Shown here: positions 1 to 9,901 of the stretch, one piece after another | How the letters are laid out: every line of letters begins with the position of its first letter | How positions within the stretch are numbered: the first letter of the stretch is position 1 | Assembly: GCF_009720745.1 (NCBI RefSeq) | Contig: NZ_WNKX01000004.1 | Coordinates: 62,001-126,000 of the forward strand | DNA: 64,000 nt | Direction: 5' to 3' | Source: Massilia eburnea | Lineage (GTDB): Bacteria; Pseudomonadota; Gammaproteobacteria; Burkholderiales; Burkholderiaceae_D | Notes under the pieces: model-generated | The model's database searches: none | Seen by the model: only the letters and a program-made list of their open reading frames with translations | Told to the model about the DNA's origin: nothing | Program-made: the position numbers and the translations under genes

Positions 1-394
1 GCGACATGCAGCCGGCCAGGGCGCGCGCATCGCTGCTCATTTCGCTCGCCTCCGCCGGCGTGCTGGCATCGTCGCGAAGCAGGGAGTCCATTGTGGGATC
101 CAGTTCCAGCGTATTGTCCGTCCGGCGCAGGATATCCAGCGCCTTGTTGCGGACGATGGCCGCCATCCAAGTCAAGGGCGCAGCCAGGCCGGCCTGGTAA
201 TCCGGCGCTGCGTGCCAGATCGACACGAAGCCTTCCTGCAGCGCCTCTTCGGCCAGCTCCCGCTTACGTAATATACGCAAGGCGAAGCCAAACAGTTTCG
301 GCGCGGCGGCGTCATACAGCGCGCGAAAGGCTGCTGCATCCTGTCGGCCGGCCGCTGCCAGCCAGACGCTTAGCTGATCGGGTTCGATGGGCAT
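1..394 (-). CDS. ECF-type RNA polymerase sigma factor, C-terminus beyond window edge
   Basis: About 131 N-terminal residues are visible, starting at the ATG at 394-392 (MPIEPDQLSVWLAAAGRQ). Residues 15-80 form a sigma region 2: an ALYDAAAPKLFGFALRIL helix, LAEEALQEGFVSIWHAAP, then TWMAAIVRNKALDILRR, the usual core-binding and -10-recognition helices of group 4 sigma factors. The acidic linker begins around residue 90 and region 4 is cut off by the window start. ECF sigmas direct RNA polymerase to small stress or envelope regulons and are often paired with a membrane anti-sigma factor encoded downstream, which would lie outside this window. It is divergent from the M64 peptidase gene. Sub-family cannot be assigned without region 4. 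Confidence 0.85.
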   Translation of the reverse strand, partial: MPIEPDQLSVWLAAAGRQDAAAFRALYDAAAPKLFGFALRILRKRELAEEALQEGFVSIWHAAPDYQAGLAAPLTWMAAIVRNKALDILRRTDNTLELDPTMDSLLRDDASTPAEASEMSSDARALAGCMS

Positions 395-486
395 GGAGCC
401 ATCTTATGCCTGCCTTTTAGGGCGGTCTACAGTATTCGGCAAAGCAAAGCTACAATATCCGCCACCGAAACCACACTGGAGACTTC

Positions 487-1893
487 ATGCCGTATCTGAA
501 TCGACTGCTGGCGGGGGCTGCGCTGAGTGCCGTTGCCGGCCTGGCGCTGGCCGCGCAGCCTGCAACCGTGCGCCTGGACTATATGCACACTGGTAACGCG
601 CTAAACGAAAGTTACGCGATCGAGCAAGTTGTGATTGAGCCGCTGCCCTGGCCGGGCGATATGTCCAAGACAATCGACACCACCAACCGCGGCGTGAACA
701 AGGTCGAAGTGGCGGACGCCAAGACCGGCAAGCTGCTGTACACCCGCGGCTTTTCCACCGTCTTCGGCGAATGGAAGTCGACCGAGGAAGCGGGCAAGCT
801 GACGCGCGGCTTCCATGAGTCGGTGCGCTTCCCGAAGCCGGACCGTCCCGTCAAAGTACGCATCCTGAAGCGTGATGAGCGCAATGAATTTTCCGTCGTG
901 TGGAGCCTGGAGGTCGATACCGATGCAATGGACGTGGTGCGCAAGCAGGAGCCGGCGCCCGCCAAGCCGATCGCGATCCGCGTCAACGGCCCAAGCGAGA
1001 AGAAGGTGGACCTGCTGATCCTGGGCGACGGCTATACCAGGGCCGATATGGCAAAATTCGAGGCTGCGGCGCGCCGCCTGTCCGACTACCTGTTCACGGT
1101 GTCGCCGTTCAAGGAACGCGCGAAGGACTTCAACGTGTGGGCGATGGCGGTACCGACGCAGGAAAGCGGCGTGTCGCGGCCATCGACTAATACCTATCAC
1201 TCATCGAAGCTGGGGGCACGCTATGACATCTTCGGCAGCGAACGTTACGTGCTGACGGTGGACAACCGCGCCTTGCGCGAGATTGCCCAGCATGCACCGT
1301 ATGAGTTTATCGAAATCCTGGTCAATAACGAGACATACGGTGGCGGCGGCATCTACGGGCAGTTCAGTACTGCGGCGGCGGATAACGATTGGGCGAACTA
1401 CCTCTTCGTGCATGAATTCGGCCACCATTTCGCGGGCCTGGCGGACGAGTATTACACCTCTCCGGTTGCCTATGCGACGGGCGGCGCGCGCATGGAGCCA
1501 TGGGAGCCGAATGTGACGGCGCTGCAGGATCCTGCGAACGTGAAGTGGAAGAAGTTTGTCACGCCTGGGACGGCACTGCCGACCGCGTGGCCGAAGGCGG
1601 AGTATGAGGCGCATTCACGCGAGTACCAGAAAATTCGTGCGCAGCTGCGCAAGGATAATCGCCCGGAGTCGGAGATGAGCAAGCTGTTTAAGGAAGATCT
1701 GGCTTGGACTAACGCGCTGTTTTCGAAGGCGCCTAACCGCAAGGCGGTGGGGGCGTTCGAGGGGGCGAATTATGAGGCGACTGGCTACTACCGTTCGCAG
1801 CAGCAGTGCTTGATGTTTGATAGGAGTGAGGCTTTCTGCGCGGTGTGCAGCGATGCGGTGCAGGAGACGATTGATTTGTACGCGCCGCGCTGA
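487..1893 (+). CDS. Secreted M64-family zinc metallopeptidase
   Basis: The 468-residue protein begins with a Sec signal peptide (hydrophobic stretch LLAGAALSAVAGLALAAQ, predicted cleavage near residue 22). A beta-rich M64 N-terminal domain (about residues 25-150) is followed by the peptidase domain with the zinc motif HEFGHHFAGLADEYY; the HExxH histidines are about residues 309 and 313. This matches the IgA-peptidase M64 family, whose bacterial members are secreted or surface endopeptidases. The C-terminus carries a cysteine cluster (QQCLMFDRSEAFCAVC) common in the family. It is a single gene, divergent from the sigma factor, and a palindromic element directly follows its stop. The substrate is unknown; immunoglobulin cleavage should not be assumed from the family name. 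Confidence 0.85.
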   Translation: MPYLNRLLAGAALSAVAGLALAAQPATVRLDYMHTGNALNESYAIEQVVIEPLPWPGDMSKTIDTTNRGVNKVEVADAKTGKLLYTRGFSTVFGEWKSTEEAGKLTRGFHESVRFPKPDRPVKVRILKRDERNEFSVVWSLEVDTDAMDVVRKQEPAPAKPIAIRVNGPSEKKVDLLILGDGYTRADMAKFEAAARRLSDYLFTVSPFKERAKDFNVWAMAVPTQESGVSRPSTNTYHSSKLGARYDIFGSERYVLTVDNRALREIAQHAPYEFIEILVNNETYGGGGIYGQFSTAAADNDWANYLFVHEFGHHFAGLADEYYTSPVAYATGGARMEPWEPNVTALQDPANVKWKKFVTPGTALPTAWPKAEYEAHSREYQKIRAQLRKDNRPESEMSKLFKEDLAWTNALFSKAPNRKAVGAFEGANYEATGYYRSQQQCLMFDRSEAFCAVCSDAVQETIDLYAPR

Positions 1894-1894
1894 A

Positions 1895-1961
1895 AACCGG
1901 TAACCCGGTGTCAGACCCACGGGGTCTGACACCAGTCTGCTGCAGCCGCGATTTACCGGTT
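1895..1961. repeat. Palindromic intergenic element (GGTGTCAGACCC family), copy 1
   Basis: Inner arms GGTGTCAGACCC (1907-1918) and GGGTCTGACACC (1922-1933) are perfect 12-bp inverted repeats with a 3-nt loop. Outer arms AACCGGTAA (1895-1903) and TTACCGGTT (1953-1961) form a second perfect inverted repeat, so the element has terminal repeats and a central hairpin. It fills the gap between the convergent M64 peptidase and parC genes. It resembles the elements at 23535-23566 and 53047-53180. The build is like a REP/MITE unit; it may also act as a bidirectional terminator, but there is no clear T-run. Confidence 0.75.
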
Positions 1962-4312
1962 CAGGTGTTCGGCAGCAAACCCGTAGGCTTGATACGCACC
2001 GGCATCGGCTTACCCTTGCGCGCGCGCTTGCCAAAGTGCGGCCCCAGCGCCGTCGGCCCCATGCGGTCTTCCTTGGCCTTCTGCGCATTGCCAATACCCA
2101 GCACGGTCACGCCTTTATCCGTGATCGCGCAAGCCGCAACCAGCTTTTCCTTATCCGCCAGGTCCATCAGGATCACGCCGCGGCCGCCGTTGGACAGCAC
2201 CTTCATCTCGTCCATGCCGAAAACCAGCAGGTTAGACTTCTCCGAAATCACAGCCACCGCGCTCGCGCCCTCAGTCACCACGGTCGGAGGCAGCGGTTTC
2301 GCACCTTCATCCAGCGTGATGAACGCCTTACCGCCCTTAAGGCGCGACACCATGTCGCCGGCCTTGGCGATAAAGCCATAACCCGCATCGGACGCCAGCA
2401 GCAGCTGCTTGTCGCCAGTGCCGGCGTAGTAGTGCAGCAGGCGCGCACCGCCAGAGAGGTCGACCAGGGTCGTAATCGGCACGCCATCGCCACGCGCGTT
2501 AGGCAGCGCAGCGACAGGTACGGAATACACTTTGCCATTGTCGCCAAAGCCCAGCAGGGTGTCCACGGTACGGCACTCGAACGCGCCATACAGCGAATCG
2601 CCCGCCTTGAAGGCGAACTGCGCCGGATCGTGGCCGATGCCGGTACGCGCGCGCACCCAGCCTTTTTCCGAAATGATCACGGTGACCGGTTCGTCGGCCA
2701 CCTTCTGTTCAACGACCGCTTTCTGCGCTTCTTCGATCAGGGTGCGGCGCGCGTCGCCATAAGTCTTGGCGTCGCTGTCGATTTCCTTGATCACCAGGCG
2801 GCGCAGGGTGGCCGGGTTGTCCAGCACGTCCTGCAGGCCTTCGCGCTCCTTGCGCAGCTCGGACAGTTCCTGTTCGATCTTGATCGCTTCCAGTCGAGCC
2901 AGCTGGCGCAGGCGGATTTCCAGGATGTCTTCTGCCTGGCGGTCCGACAGCTTGAAGCGTTCGATCAGCGCTGCCTTTGGCTCGTCCGAATTGCGGATGA
3001 TGGCGATCACTTCATCGATGTTGAGCAGGACGATCTGGCGGCCTTCCAGAATATGGATGCGCTCATCGACCTTGTTCAGGCGGAACTGGGTACGGCGGGT
3101 CACGGTGGCGAAGCGGAACTCGATCCACTCGCCCAGGATTTCGCTGATGCCCTTCTGGCGCGGACGGCCATCGCCGCCGATCATCACCAGGTTCATGGAA
3201 GCCGAAGTCTCCAGCGAGGTGTGCGCCAGCAGCATGTGCATGAACTCAGTCTGGTTCTGATTCTTCGACTTCGGCTCGAACACCAGGCGCACTGCAGCTT
3301 CGCGGCCCGCTTCATCACGCACCTTGTCCAGCTGGCCCAGGATCAGGCCTTTCAGCGCCACCTGTTCCGGCGACAGGGCTTTCTTGCCCAGCTTGACCTT
3401 CGGATTGGTCAGTTCTTCGATTTCTTCCAGCACCTTCTGTGCCGAAGTGCCTGGCGGCAGTTCGTACACGACGGCTTGCCACTGGCCGCGCGCCAGTTCT
3501 TCGATCTTCCAGCGTGCGCGCACCTTCATCGACCCGCGGCCCGAGGCGTACATATCGTCAAGCTGCGCACGCGGGGTGATCAGCTGGCCGCCGCCCGGGA
3601 AGTCCGGGCCCGGGATCAGCTCCATCAGTTCCGCGTGACTGATCTTCGGATTGCGGATCATCGCCACCGCAGCTTTCGCCACTTCGCTCAGGTTATGCGA
3701 AGGGATTTCGGTGGCCAGGCCCACAGCGATACCGGAAGCGCCGTTCAGCAGGACCATCGGCAAGCGTGCCGGCAGCAGGGCAGGTTCTTCGTATGAACCG
3801 TCGTAGTTGGGGATGAAGTCCACGGTGCCCTGGTCGATTTCGTCCAGCAGCAGGCGCGAAATCGGGGTGAGGCGGGCTTCGGTGTATCGCATTGCCGCGG
3901 CGCCGTCACCGTCGCGCGAACCGAAGTTACCCTGGCCGTCGATCAGCGGGTAGCGCAGCGAGAAGTCCTGCGCCATGCGCACCAGCGCGTCGTACACCGA
4001 CTGGTCGCCGTGCGGGTGCAGCTTACCCAGCACGTCGCCGACCACGGTGGCGGATTTGCGGGGCTTGGCGGTCGGGCCCAGGCCCAGTTCATTCATCGAA
4101 TACAGGATGCGGCGCTGCACTGGCTTCTGGCCGTCGCACACGTCCGGCAGGGCGCGACCCTTGACCACGGAAATGGCGTAATCAAGGTAGGCGCGTTCGG
4201 CGAAGGTCGACAGGGTCAGCGATTCGCCGCCGTCATCGCCGCCGCTGCCGTTGCCGCCGCTTGGCGGCAGTTCCGGCGTTGGATCGTCAAAGAGGTTTGC
4301 TTGAGTAGACAT
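1961..4312 (-). CDS. parC: DNA topoisomerase IV subunit A
   Basis: The 783-residue protein is the DNA-cleaving and rejoining subunit of topoisomerase IV, which decatenates daughter chromosomes with ParE. The N-terminal winged-helix/tower core carries the active-site tyrosine in [11 protein letters not shown] (about Tyr143). The quinolone-resistance-type segment [20 protein letters not shown] lies upstream, and the C-terminal third is a degenerate beta-pinwheel. The length and the shortened CTD fit ParC rather than GyrA, and parE is nearby. It is the last gene of the minus-strand operon parE-hscC-J-parC, 18 bp after the J-protein stop. The protein ends in a basic tail ([18 protein letters not shown]). 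Confidence 0.95.
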   Translation of the reverse strand: MSTQANLFDDPTPELPPSGGNGSGGDDGGESLTLSTFAERAYLDYAISVVKGRALPDVCDGQKPVQRRILYSMNELGLGPTAKPRKSATVVGDVLGKLHPHGDQSVYDALVRMAQDFSLRYPLIDGQGNFGSRDGDGAAAMRYTEARLTPISRLLLDEIDQGTVDFIPNYDGSYEEPALLPARLPMVLLNGASGIAVGLATEIPSHNLSEVAKAAVAMIRNPKISHAELMELIPGPDFPGGGQLITPRAQLDDMYASGRGSMKVRARWKIEELARGQWQAVVYELPPGTSAQKVLEEIEELTNPKVKLGKKALSPEQVALKGLILGQLDKVRDEAGREAAVRLVFEPKSKNQNQTEFMHMLLAHTSLETSASMNLVMIGGDGRPRQKGISEILGEWIEFRFATVTRRTQFRLNKVDERIHILEGRQIVLLNIDEVIAIIRNSDEPKAALIERFKLSDRQAEDILEIRLRQLARLEAIKIEQELSELRKEREGLQDVLDNPATLRRLVIKEIDSDAKTYGDARRTLIEEAQKAVVEQKVADEPVTVIISEKGWVRARTGIGHDPAQFAFKAGDSLYGAFECRTVDTLLGFGDNGKVYSVPVAALPNARGDGVPITTLVDLSGGARLLHYYAGTGDKQLLLASDAGYGFIAKAGDMVSRLKGGKAFITLDEGAKPLPPTVVTEGASAVAVISEKSNLLVFGMDEMKVLSNGGRGVILMDLADKEKLVAACAITDKGVTVLGIGNAQKAKEDRMGPTALGPHFGKRARKGKPMPVRIKPTGLLPNT

Positions 4313-4330
4313 TGTTGCGTTTTCAGTGTG

Positions 4331-6031
4331 TCAATAGTTGTAAGTCGCCGTATCGCGCTCGTTCATCGCGCGATACATGGAGCTGCCGATGAAGATTGCG
4401 AGCATCAGCAGGAAGTAGAACAGGGTAGGAAGGCGCTGGTCTGCCACGTCCTTGAAAAGTTTCAGCTGGCCGAGGGCCATGACTTTGATAAAGAAGAACA
4501 GCGGCCAGGCGATGTAAAGTGAAAGGTCGAACTGCGCTACGAACAGGCCGGTCACTACCATCAGCCATGCGAACACCAGCTGCAGCGGCGCCGCAGACGG
4601 CGTGCCTGATGCCAGCAGGAGCATCAGGATCACGCCCAGGATCCAGACGATGCGGATGGTCATCAGCCGGCCGCCGCCGATGCGGGCCCAGTCCACATGA
4701 CGGATTTCGGAGGTGTTGATCAGGCATTGCAGGCCTACGCACGTCATCAGTGCGATGGTCCAGTGCCAGGCCGGGAATACCAGATTGCTCAAGAAGAAGG
4801 CCATTGCGCCAGAAAGCGCAGCAAGCCACAGCCATCCTTGTTTGTTCAGGAAGGGGGCGGCGGCCAGCACCGCCATGCCGGAACTGGCGAAGATGGCCAG
4901 GCCGACTGTCAGCTGTAAAAGCAATGATGGCGTGGGGTAGAACATGGCCAGGCTGGCGGCCGAAAATGGCAGTAGCCACGCATAGCGCGCCCGCATTTTT
5001 GTCGCGTCGTCGTACAGGTAGGGCAGCAAGCGCTCATGCCATGTTTCCTTAAGTTGCTGCGGCGGACGGAATGCGAGCAGCGCGCCTCCGCCCATGCTCA
5101 GCCCCAGGCAGGTGCTCATCAGAATGCAGAAACGCAACGTATCCATGCTATCGGCCATCAAGCTGCCCGCGACCACTCCGGCCAGCGCGAGCCCGACGAC
5201 CAACGAGTAGAAGGCCGTTTCGATGAAATACTTCTTGGTGCGGACCTTCTCCCGCCACCATTGCACCACATCGCGCTCGAGATGGTATTCGAGGACTTCC
5301 GGAAAGCGCCAGGTGATTACTTCAAGCAGCCCAGCCATTTCCTTCATGAAGTTCTGGCTCATCGTGTCTTTGTCGAAGCGTGGCGGCACTTTGGCTTGCA
5401 GCTTGTGGTAGGCGTTAAAACCGTTGTCCATCGAGCGCATGTAGTCCATACCCTTGTCCGCACGGAAGCGCGCCATAGCGAAATAGGCTGTATTGCCGTC
5501 GATGCGGGAAAGGTGGCTAGCGTCGTCTTCCCACCGGAAGTGCTCGACCAGCGCGTCGCGTATCTCGCGATCGTAGCCGGCAACCGCGCAGTAGCGGCCA
5601 GCAATGACCTCCAGCGCGTCCTGCGCGAGTAAGCTCAGCGAGGCTTCATTGGCGCGCTCGGCGAACCTGGCAGCGGTCTTTTTGATGGGGACATCAAGGA
5701 AATCCTGCCATACCTGCGCAGCTTCTTTCCAGGCTGCGGCCAGCATTTCCTCGCGCACCTGCTCGGCGTCCGCCGTGGTCTCGACGGATGACGAAGCCGG
5801 TGCGCTGGGGACTGGCGAGCCGTCGGCGGCAGCAACTTCGTCGGTTTCTTCAGCGGTATGACAGTTGTAGCGCGCCTCGGCCAGCGCCTGATCGTAGGCG
5901 CCGCGCAATGCCTGGAAGCCTTCGGCATCGTCTTCAGGGCGCGTCTGTTTGAGCTGTCTGGCGTAAGCGCGCTTGATCGCGCGCTCGTCGCTGGTCGGCT
6001 CGATGCCGAGGATATCCCAGGCGTCCCTCAT
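4331..6031 (-). CDS. Membrane J-domain protein, probable HscC co-chaperone (DjlB/DjlC type)
   Basis: Residues 1-60 form a J-like domain ([20 protein letters not shown], then [20 protein letters not shown]). The loop between helices II and III has RPE where canonical DnaJ has HPD. The middle (about 70-270) is soluble. The C-terminal half has several hydrophobic segments (for example [52 protein letters not shown]), so it is an integral membrane protein. The start ATG overlaps the hscC stop by one base (TGATG), implying translational coupling. In E. coli, HscC works with J-proteins encoded beside it, and the pairing here follows that pattern. The atypical HPD position makes the exact mode of Hsp70 activation uncertain. 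Confidence 0.8.
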   Translation of the reverse strand: MRDAWDILGIEPTSDERAIKRAYARQLKQTRPEDDAEGFQALRGAYDQALAEARYNCHTAEETDEVAAADGSPVPSAPASSSVETTADAEQVREEMLAAAWKEAAQVWQDFLDVPIKKTAARFAERANEASLSLLAQDALEVIAGRYCAVAGYDREIRDALVEHFRWEDDASHLSRIDGNTAYFAMARFRADKGMDYMRSMDNGFNAYHKLQAKVPPRFDKDTMSQNFMKEMAGLLEVITWRFPEVLEYHLERDVVQWWREKVRTKKYFIETAFYSLVVGLALAGVVAGSLMADSMDTLRFCILMSTCLGLSMGGGALLAFRPPQQLKETWHERLLPYLYDDATKMRARYAWLLPFSAASLAMFYPTPSLLLQLTVGLAIFASSGMAVLAAAPFLNKQGWLWLAALSGAMAFFLSNLVFPAWHWTIALMTCVGLQCLINTSEIRHVDWARIGGGRLMTIRIVWILGVILMLLLASGTPSAAPLQLVFAWLMVVTGLFVAQFDLSLYIAWPLFFFIKVMALGQLKLFKDVADQRLPTLFYFLLMLAIFIGSSMYRAMNERDTATYNY

Positions 6032-7740
6032 CAGAATACTCCGTCGGCTTCCAGGTGAGCGAGTACTTTTTCCAGCGTGGTGCGGGCTTCGCCCACTCGG
6101 CGCGGATCCTGGCTTTCAAGGGCCGCCTGGAAGACGTTGATTTGTTCGCCGAGGTAATTGCGCACATCGCCCAGGGACAGCTCGTACATGCGGTCGGCGC
6201 GCGCCAGCAAAGTGCGGTTTTCGATCTGGTCGCGTGGATGGATCTTCAAGTCGGCCAGTTCGGCGAAGCGCTGCTCGATCTCTTCCTGCGTCATCACGCC
6301 GGCATTTTCGGTGATGACGATCTTGTGCTTTTCCTTGGTCTCCAGCACGTGGGCTTCCACTTCCAGCACGCCGCTAATGTCGTAGGTAAAGCGGATGTCG
6401 ACGCCGATCTGGCCTGCCTTCTTTGGCGGCACAGGGAAGGATATCTTGCCCAGATAGATATTGCCATCGACCATACGCGATTCCCCCTGGTAGACCTGCA
6501 CCAGCAGCTCTTTCTGGTAATCGGAAATCGTCGCCACGTTTTCGGTGCGCGAGACCGGCACCGGCGTATTGCGTTCGATAATAGGCAGGTAGTGGCCGTG
6601 GCTGTACTGGTTAGGGCCAATCTGGCGCGAAATGCCGATGCCAAGGGAGTATGGCGAAACATCGGTCATCACCACTTCTTCCAATGCTGCATCGCGCATC
6701 TTGAGGCCGGCCTGCACGGCGGCGCCGAGGGCCACGGCTTCGTCCGGATCGAGATGCATGGCCGGGAAGCGGCCGAACATGCGCGAGACCAGCTTGCGCA
6801 CGATAGGCATGCGGGTCGCGCCGCCAGCGAGCACCACGGTGTCGAGGTCCATGGCACGGATGGTGGAATCGCGCAGTGCGCGTTCAACCGGCGTGCGCAA
6901 GCGCGCCAGCAGCGATTCGCCGATGCGGTTCAACGCTTCCTCGGTCAGCTCCCATTTGTATTCCTGCTCCGACCAGGTGACGGAGAGCCAGACGCTGTTC
7001 TGCTCCGTCAGCTGGCGCTTGGCGCGCTCCGCTTCGTCGCGCAGGCGCTGGCGCAGGTGGGCGTCCGATGGGCGGCTGCCCAGGGCCTTGTTCAATCCCG
7101 AGTATTCGCGGAAGGACTCCACGATGGCGTCGGTGAAGTCCTCGCCGCCCAGGAAGTTGTCGCCGGCCGAGGCACGCACTTCCATCACGCCCTCGAACAA
7201 CTCAAGGATCGAGACGTCGAAGGTGCCGCCGCCCAGGTCGAAAACCAGGAATTTCGACTCCTGCTCCTTGTCCTGGATGCCGTAGGCGAGTGCCGCGGCA
7301 GTCGGTTCGTTCAGCAGGCGGTCCACTTTCAGGCCCGCCAGTTGGCCGGCGGCACGCGTGGCCTTGCGCTGGCCGTCGCTGAAGTAGGCCGGCACGGTGA
7401 TGATCGCTTCTTCGACCTTGTGGCCGAGGAAGGCTTCGGCATCTTCCTTGAGCGCGCGCAGCACCATCGACGACAGTTCTTCCGGACGGAATTCCTTGTC
7501 GCCGAGGCGGATGCGCTTGTCGCTGCCCATATAGCGCTTGAAGATTGCCGCCGTCATATGCGGGTGCGTCTGCAGGCGCTCGCGGGCCGCCTTGCCCACC
7601 AGGATGGTGCCGTCATCATCCAGCCCGACGCAGGAAGGCGTCAGGTTGTCGCCCAGCGCGTTCGGGATGATTTGCGGCTTGCCGTCGCGCCAGATGGCGA
7701 CCAGGCTGTTGGTGGTGCCAAGGTCGATACCGATGATCAT
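6031..7740 (-). CDS. hscC: Hsp70-family molecular chaperone HscC
   Basis: At 569 residues it is shorter than DnaK (about 640) and matches HscC length. The nucleotide-binding domain has the phosphate loops DLGTTNS (residues 6-12) and DLGGGTFD (168-175), the segment [11 protein letters not shown], and the adenosine loop [11 protein letters not shown]. It ends in a substrate-binding beta domain and a reduced helical lid. HscC is a specialised Hsp70 with few known clients, helped in E. coli by J-proteins DjlB/DjlC. The gene starts directly after the parE stop with no gap and overlaps the J-protein start by one base, so it sits inside the topoisomerase IV operon. Functional linkage to topoisomerase IV is inference from this placement only. 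Confidence 0.92.
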   Translation of the reverse strand: MIIGIDLGTTNSLVAIWRDGKPQIIPNALGDNLTPSCVGLDDDGTILVGKAARERLQTHPHMTAAIFKRYMGSDKRIRLGDKEFRPEELSSMVLRALKEDAEAFLGHKVEEAIITVPAYFSDGQRKATRAAGQLAGLKVDRLLNEPTAAALAYGIQDKEQESKFLVFDLGGGTFDVSILELFEGVMEVRASAGDNFLGGEDFTDAIVESFREYSGLNKALGSRPSDAHLRQRLRDEAERAKRQLTEQNSVWLSVTWSEQEYKWELTEEALNRIGESLLARLRTPVERALRDSTIRAMDLDTVVLAGGATRMPIVRKLVSRMFGRFPAMHLDPDEAVALGAAVQAGLKMRDAALEEVVMTDVSPYSLGIGISRQIGPNQYSHGHYLPIIERNTPVPVSRTENVATISDYQKELLVQVYQGESRMVDGNIYLGKISFPVPPKKAGQIGVDIRFTYDISGVLEVEAHVLETKEKHKIVITENAGVMTQEEIEQRFAELADLKIHPRDQIENRTLLARADRMYELSLGDVRNYLGEQINVFQAALESQDPRRVGEARTTLEKVLAHLEADGVF

Positions 7741-9741
7741 TTAGATATCCGCTTCTACTTCGTTACCGTGTTCTTCGATCCATGCGCGGCGGGCGGCGGC
7801 TTCGCCTTTGCCCATCAGCATATTGAAGCGCGAGGAGGAATAGCCGTGGTCGAAATCGCCCAGCGACACCGGCAGCAGGCGGCGGGTATCCGGATTCATC
7901 GTGGTTTCCCACAGCTGCTCCGCGTTCATCTCGCCCAGGCCCTTGAAGCGGGAGATGGTCCAGGAGCCTTCTTTCAAGCCGTCCTTGCGCAGCTTGTCCT
8001 CGATCGCGACCAGTTCGCCGTCGTCCAGTGCATACAGCTTCTGAATCGGCTTCTTGCCGCGCGCAGGCGCGTCGACGCGGTACAGCGGCGGACGCGCGAT
8101 GCAGATATTGCCGTTCTCGATCAGTTTCGGGAAGTGGCGGAAGAACAGGGTGAGCAGCAGCACCTGGATGTGCGAGCCGTCGACGTCCGCGTCGGAGAGG
8201 ATGCAGATTTTGCCGTAACGCAGGCCGCTCAGGTCCGGTGCGTCGCCGTAGTTGTGCGGGTCGACGCCGATCGCCACCGCGATGTCGTGGATCTCGTTGT
8301 TGGCGAACAGGCGGTCCTTGTCGGTCTCCCAGGAGTTCAGCACCTTGCCGCGCAGGGGCAGGATGGCCTGGAATTCCTTGTCGCGGCCCATCTTGGCCGA
8401 ACCGCCCGCCGAGTCACCCTCGACCAGGAAGATTTCAGTGCGTGCGGTATCGTCCGATTCGCAATCGGTCAGCTTGCCCGGCAACACGGCCACGCCGGAA
8501 GACTTTTTCTTTTCGACCTTCTGCGCTGAACGCAGGCGTGATTGCGCTTGCTTGATCACCAGCTCGGCCAGCTTCTTGCCGAAGTCGATGTGCTGGTTCA
8601 GCCACAGTTCCAGCGCAGGCTTGGAGAAGGTGGACACCAGGCGCACCGCATCGCGCGAATTCAGGCGTTCCTTGATCTGGCCCTGGAACTGCGGGTCCAG
8701 CACCTTTGCGGACAGCACGAAGGAAGCGCGTGCAAACACGTCTTCCGGCAGCAGCTTCACGCCTTTCGGCAGCAGCGAGTGCAGTTCGACGAAGTTCTTC
8801 ATCGCGCCGAACAGGCCTTCGCGCAGGCCCGATTCGTGGGTACCGCCGTTCGGCGTCGGGATCAGGTTGACGTAGGACTCGCGCACCACGGCGCCTTCCT
8901 CGGTCCATGCCACCACCCAGGACGCGCCTTCGCCTTCGGCAAAGCCTTCCGCATCCGGAGTGGCGAACTGCTCGCCCTCGAACAGCGGAATCAGGGTTTC
9001 GCCGCCGGAGGTGGTCTGGGCCAGCTGTTCATTCAGGTAGCCGCGCAAGCCGTCCTTGTACATCCAGGTCTGTTCGTCGCCGTTCTTGGCGTTTTTCAGC
9101 GTGACCGATACGCCGGGCAGCAGCACGGCCTTGGAGCGCAGCAGGCGTTGCAGCTCGACCTGCGAAATCAGCGGGGAGTCGAAATACTTCGCATCCGGCC
9201 AGGCGGTGACGCGGGTACCGGACTTCTTGCCATCCTTCGGCGCAGGCTCGGAGCGCAGCGGCTCCACCAGGTCACCGTTTTCGAAGGCGATATTGTGAAA
9301 ACCATTGCCGGCGTCGTCTTTACGCCACACTGCGATTTCCAGGCGTTTGGACAGCGCATTGGTGACGGACACGCCAACACCGTGCAAGCCACCCGAGAAG
9401 GCGTAGGCGCCGCCCGAACCCTTGTCGAATTTGCCGCCCGCGTGCAGGCGGGTAAAAACGATTTCTACCGTCGGCACGTTTTCTTCAGGATGCAGGCCGA
9501 CCGGGATGCCGCGGCCATCGTCTTCGACGGTGATGGAGCCGTCAGCATTCTGCGTTACGATAATATTTTTGCAATGGCCGCCCAGTGCTTCGTCGGAGGC
9601 GTTGTCGATCACCTCCTGGATAATGTGCAGCGGGTTCTCGGTGCGGGTGTACATGCCCGGGCGCTGCTTGACGGGTTCCAGTCCTTTGAGGACGCGGATG
9701 GATGATTCGCTGTAGTCGGAAACTGGTTTTTTAGTGGCCAT
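7741..9741 (-). CDS. parE: DNA topoisomerase IV subunit B
   Basis: This 666-residue ATPase subunit of topoisomerase IV has a GHKL domain (EVIDNASDEA near residue 43, DDGRGIP near 74, GGLHGVGVSVTNAL), a transducer domain, and a TOPRIM domain with FLVEGDSAGG, the downstream PLRGKVLN and the metal site DADVDGSH. The length lacks the extra insert found in many GyrB proteins, and the partner parC is in the same operon, so ParE is preferred over GyrB. It is the first gene of the operon; a TATAAT -10 covered by a LexA-like box lies about 30 bp upstream of its ATG. Confidence 0.95.
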   Translation of the reverse strand: MATKKPVSDYSESSIRVLKGLEPVKQRPGMYTRTENPLHIIQEVIDNASDEALGGHCKNIIVTQNADGSITVEDDGRGIPVGLHPEENVPTVEIVFTRLHAGGKFDKGSGGAYAFSGGLHGVGVSVTNALSKRLEIAVWRKDDAGNGFHNIAFENGDLVEPLRSEPAPKDGKKSGTRVTAWPDAKYFDSPLISQVELQRLLRSKAVLLPGVSVTLKNAKNGDEQTWMYKDGLRGYLNEQLAQTTSGGETLIPLFEGEQFATPDAEGFAEGEGASWVVAWTEEGAVVRESYVNLIPTPNGGTHESGLREGLFGAMKNFVELHSLLPKGVKLLPEDVFARASFVLSAKVLDPQFQGQIKERLNSRDAVRLVSTFSKPALELWLNQHIDFGKKLAELVIKQAQSRLRSAQKVEKKKSSGVAVLPGKLTDCESDDTARTEIFLVEGDSAGGSAKMGRDKEFQAILPLRGKVLNSWETDKDRLFANNEIHDIAVAIGVDPHNYGDAPDLSGLRYGKICILSDADVDGSHIQVLLLTLFFRHFPKLIENGNICIARPPLYRVDAPARGKKPIQKLYALDDGELVAIEDKLRKDGLKEGSWTISRFKGLGEMNAEQLWETTMNPDTRRLLPVSLGDFDHGYSSSRFNMLMGKGEAAARRAWIEEHGNEVEADI

Positions 9742-9765
9742 ACTTGTTCTTGGTAATGCAAAGTG

Positions 9766-9781
9766 CTGTGATTATATACAG
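9766..9781 (-). promoter_or_regulatory. LexA-like box overlapping the parE -10 element
   Basis: Read on the minus strand the site is CTGTATATAATCACAG, a perfect CTGT-N8-ACAG. Extended to 20 bases it matches 16 of 20 positions of the E. coli SOS consensus. It contains a TATAAT hexamer (minus strand 9776-9771) suitably placed for transcription of parE (ATG at 9741), so a bound repressor would block the promoter. No strong -35 is visible at 16-18 bp. LexA control of the topoisomerase IV/HscC operon is a prediction from the site alone. Confidence 0.55.
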
Positions 9782-9901
9782 TATTTTCCGGTAACTTGCG
9801 AATTGATGATGCATTTCACGCAAGTTTGACCGAACGCATGCTTGCGCATTCTATCCGCAACCGCGTGTGGCGCAAGGGAATCGGGGCAGTAAAATGGGTT
9901 T

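Noticed and set aside
2036..3796. Long plus-strand ORF (586 codons) opposite parC
   Set aside because: Antisense shadow of a GC-rich conserved gene; composition is His/Gln/Arg-rich and has no recognisable domain.
6055..8529. Plus-strand ORF (824 codons) opposite hscC and parE
   Set aside because: It spans two real genes on the other strand and has no domain of its own.
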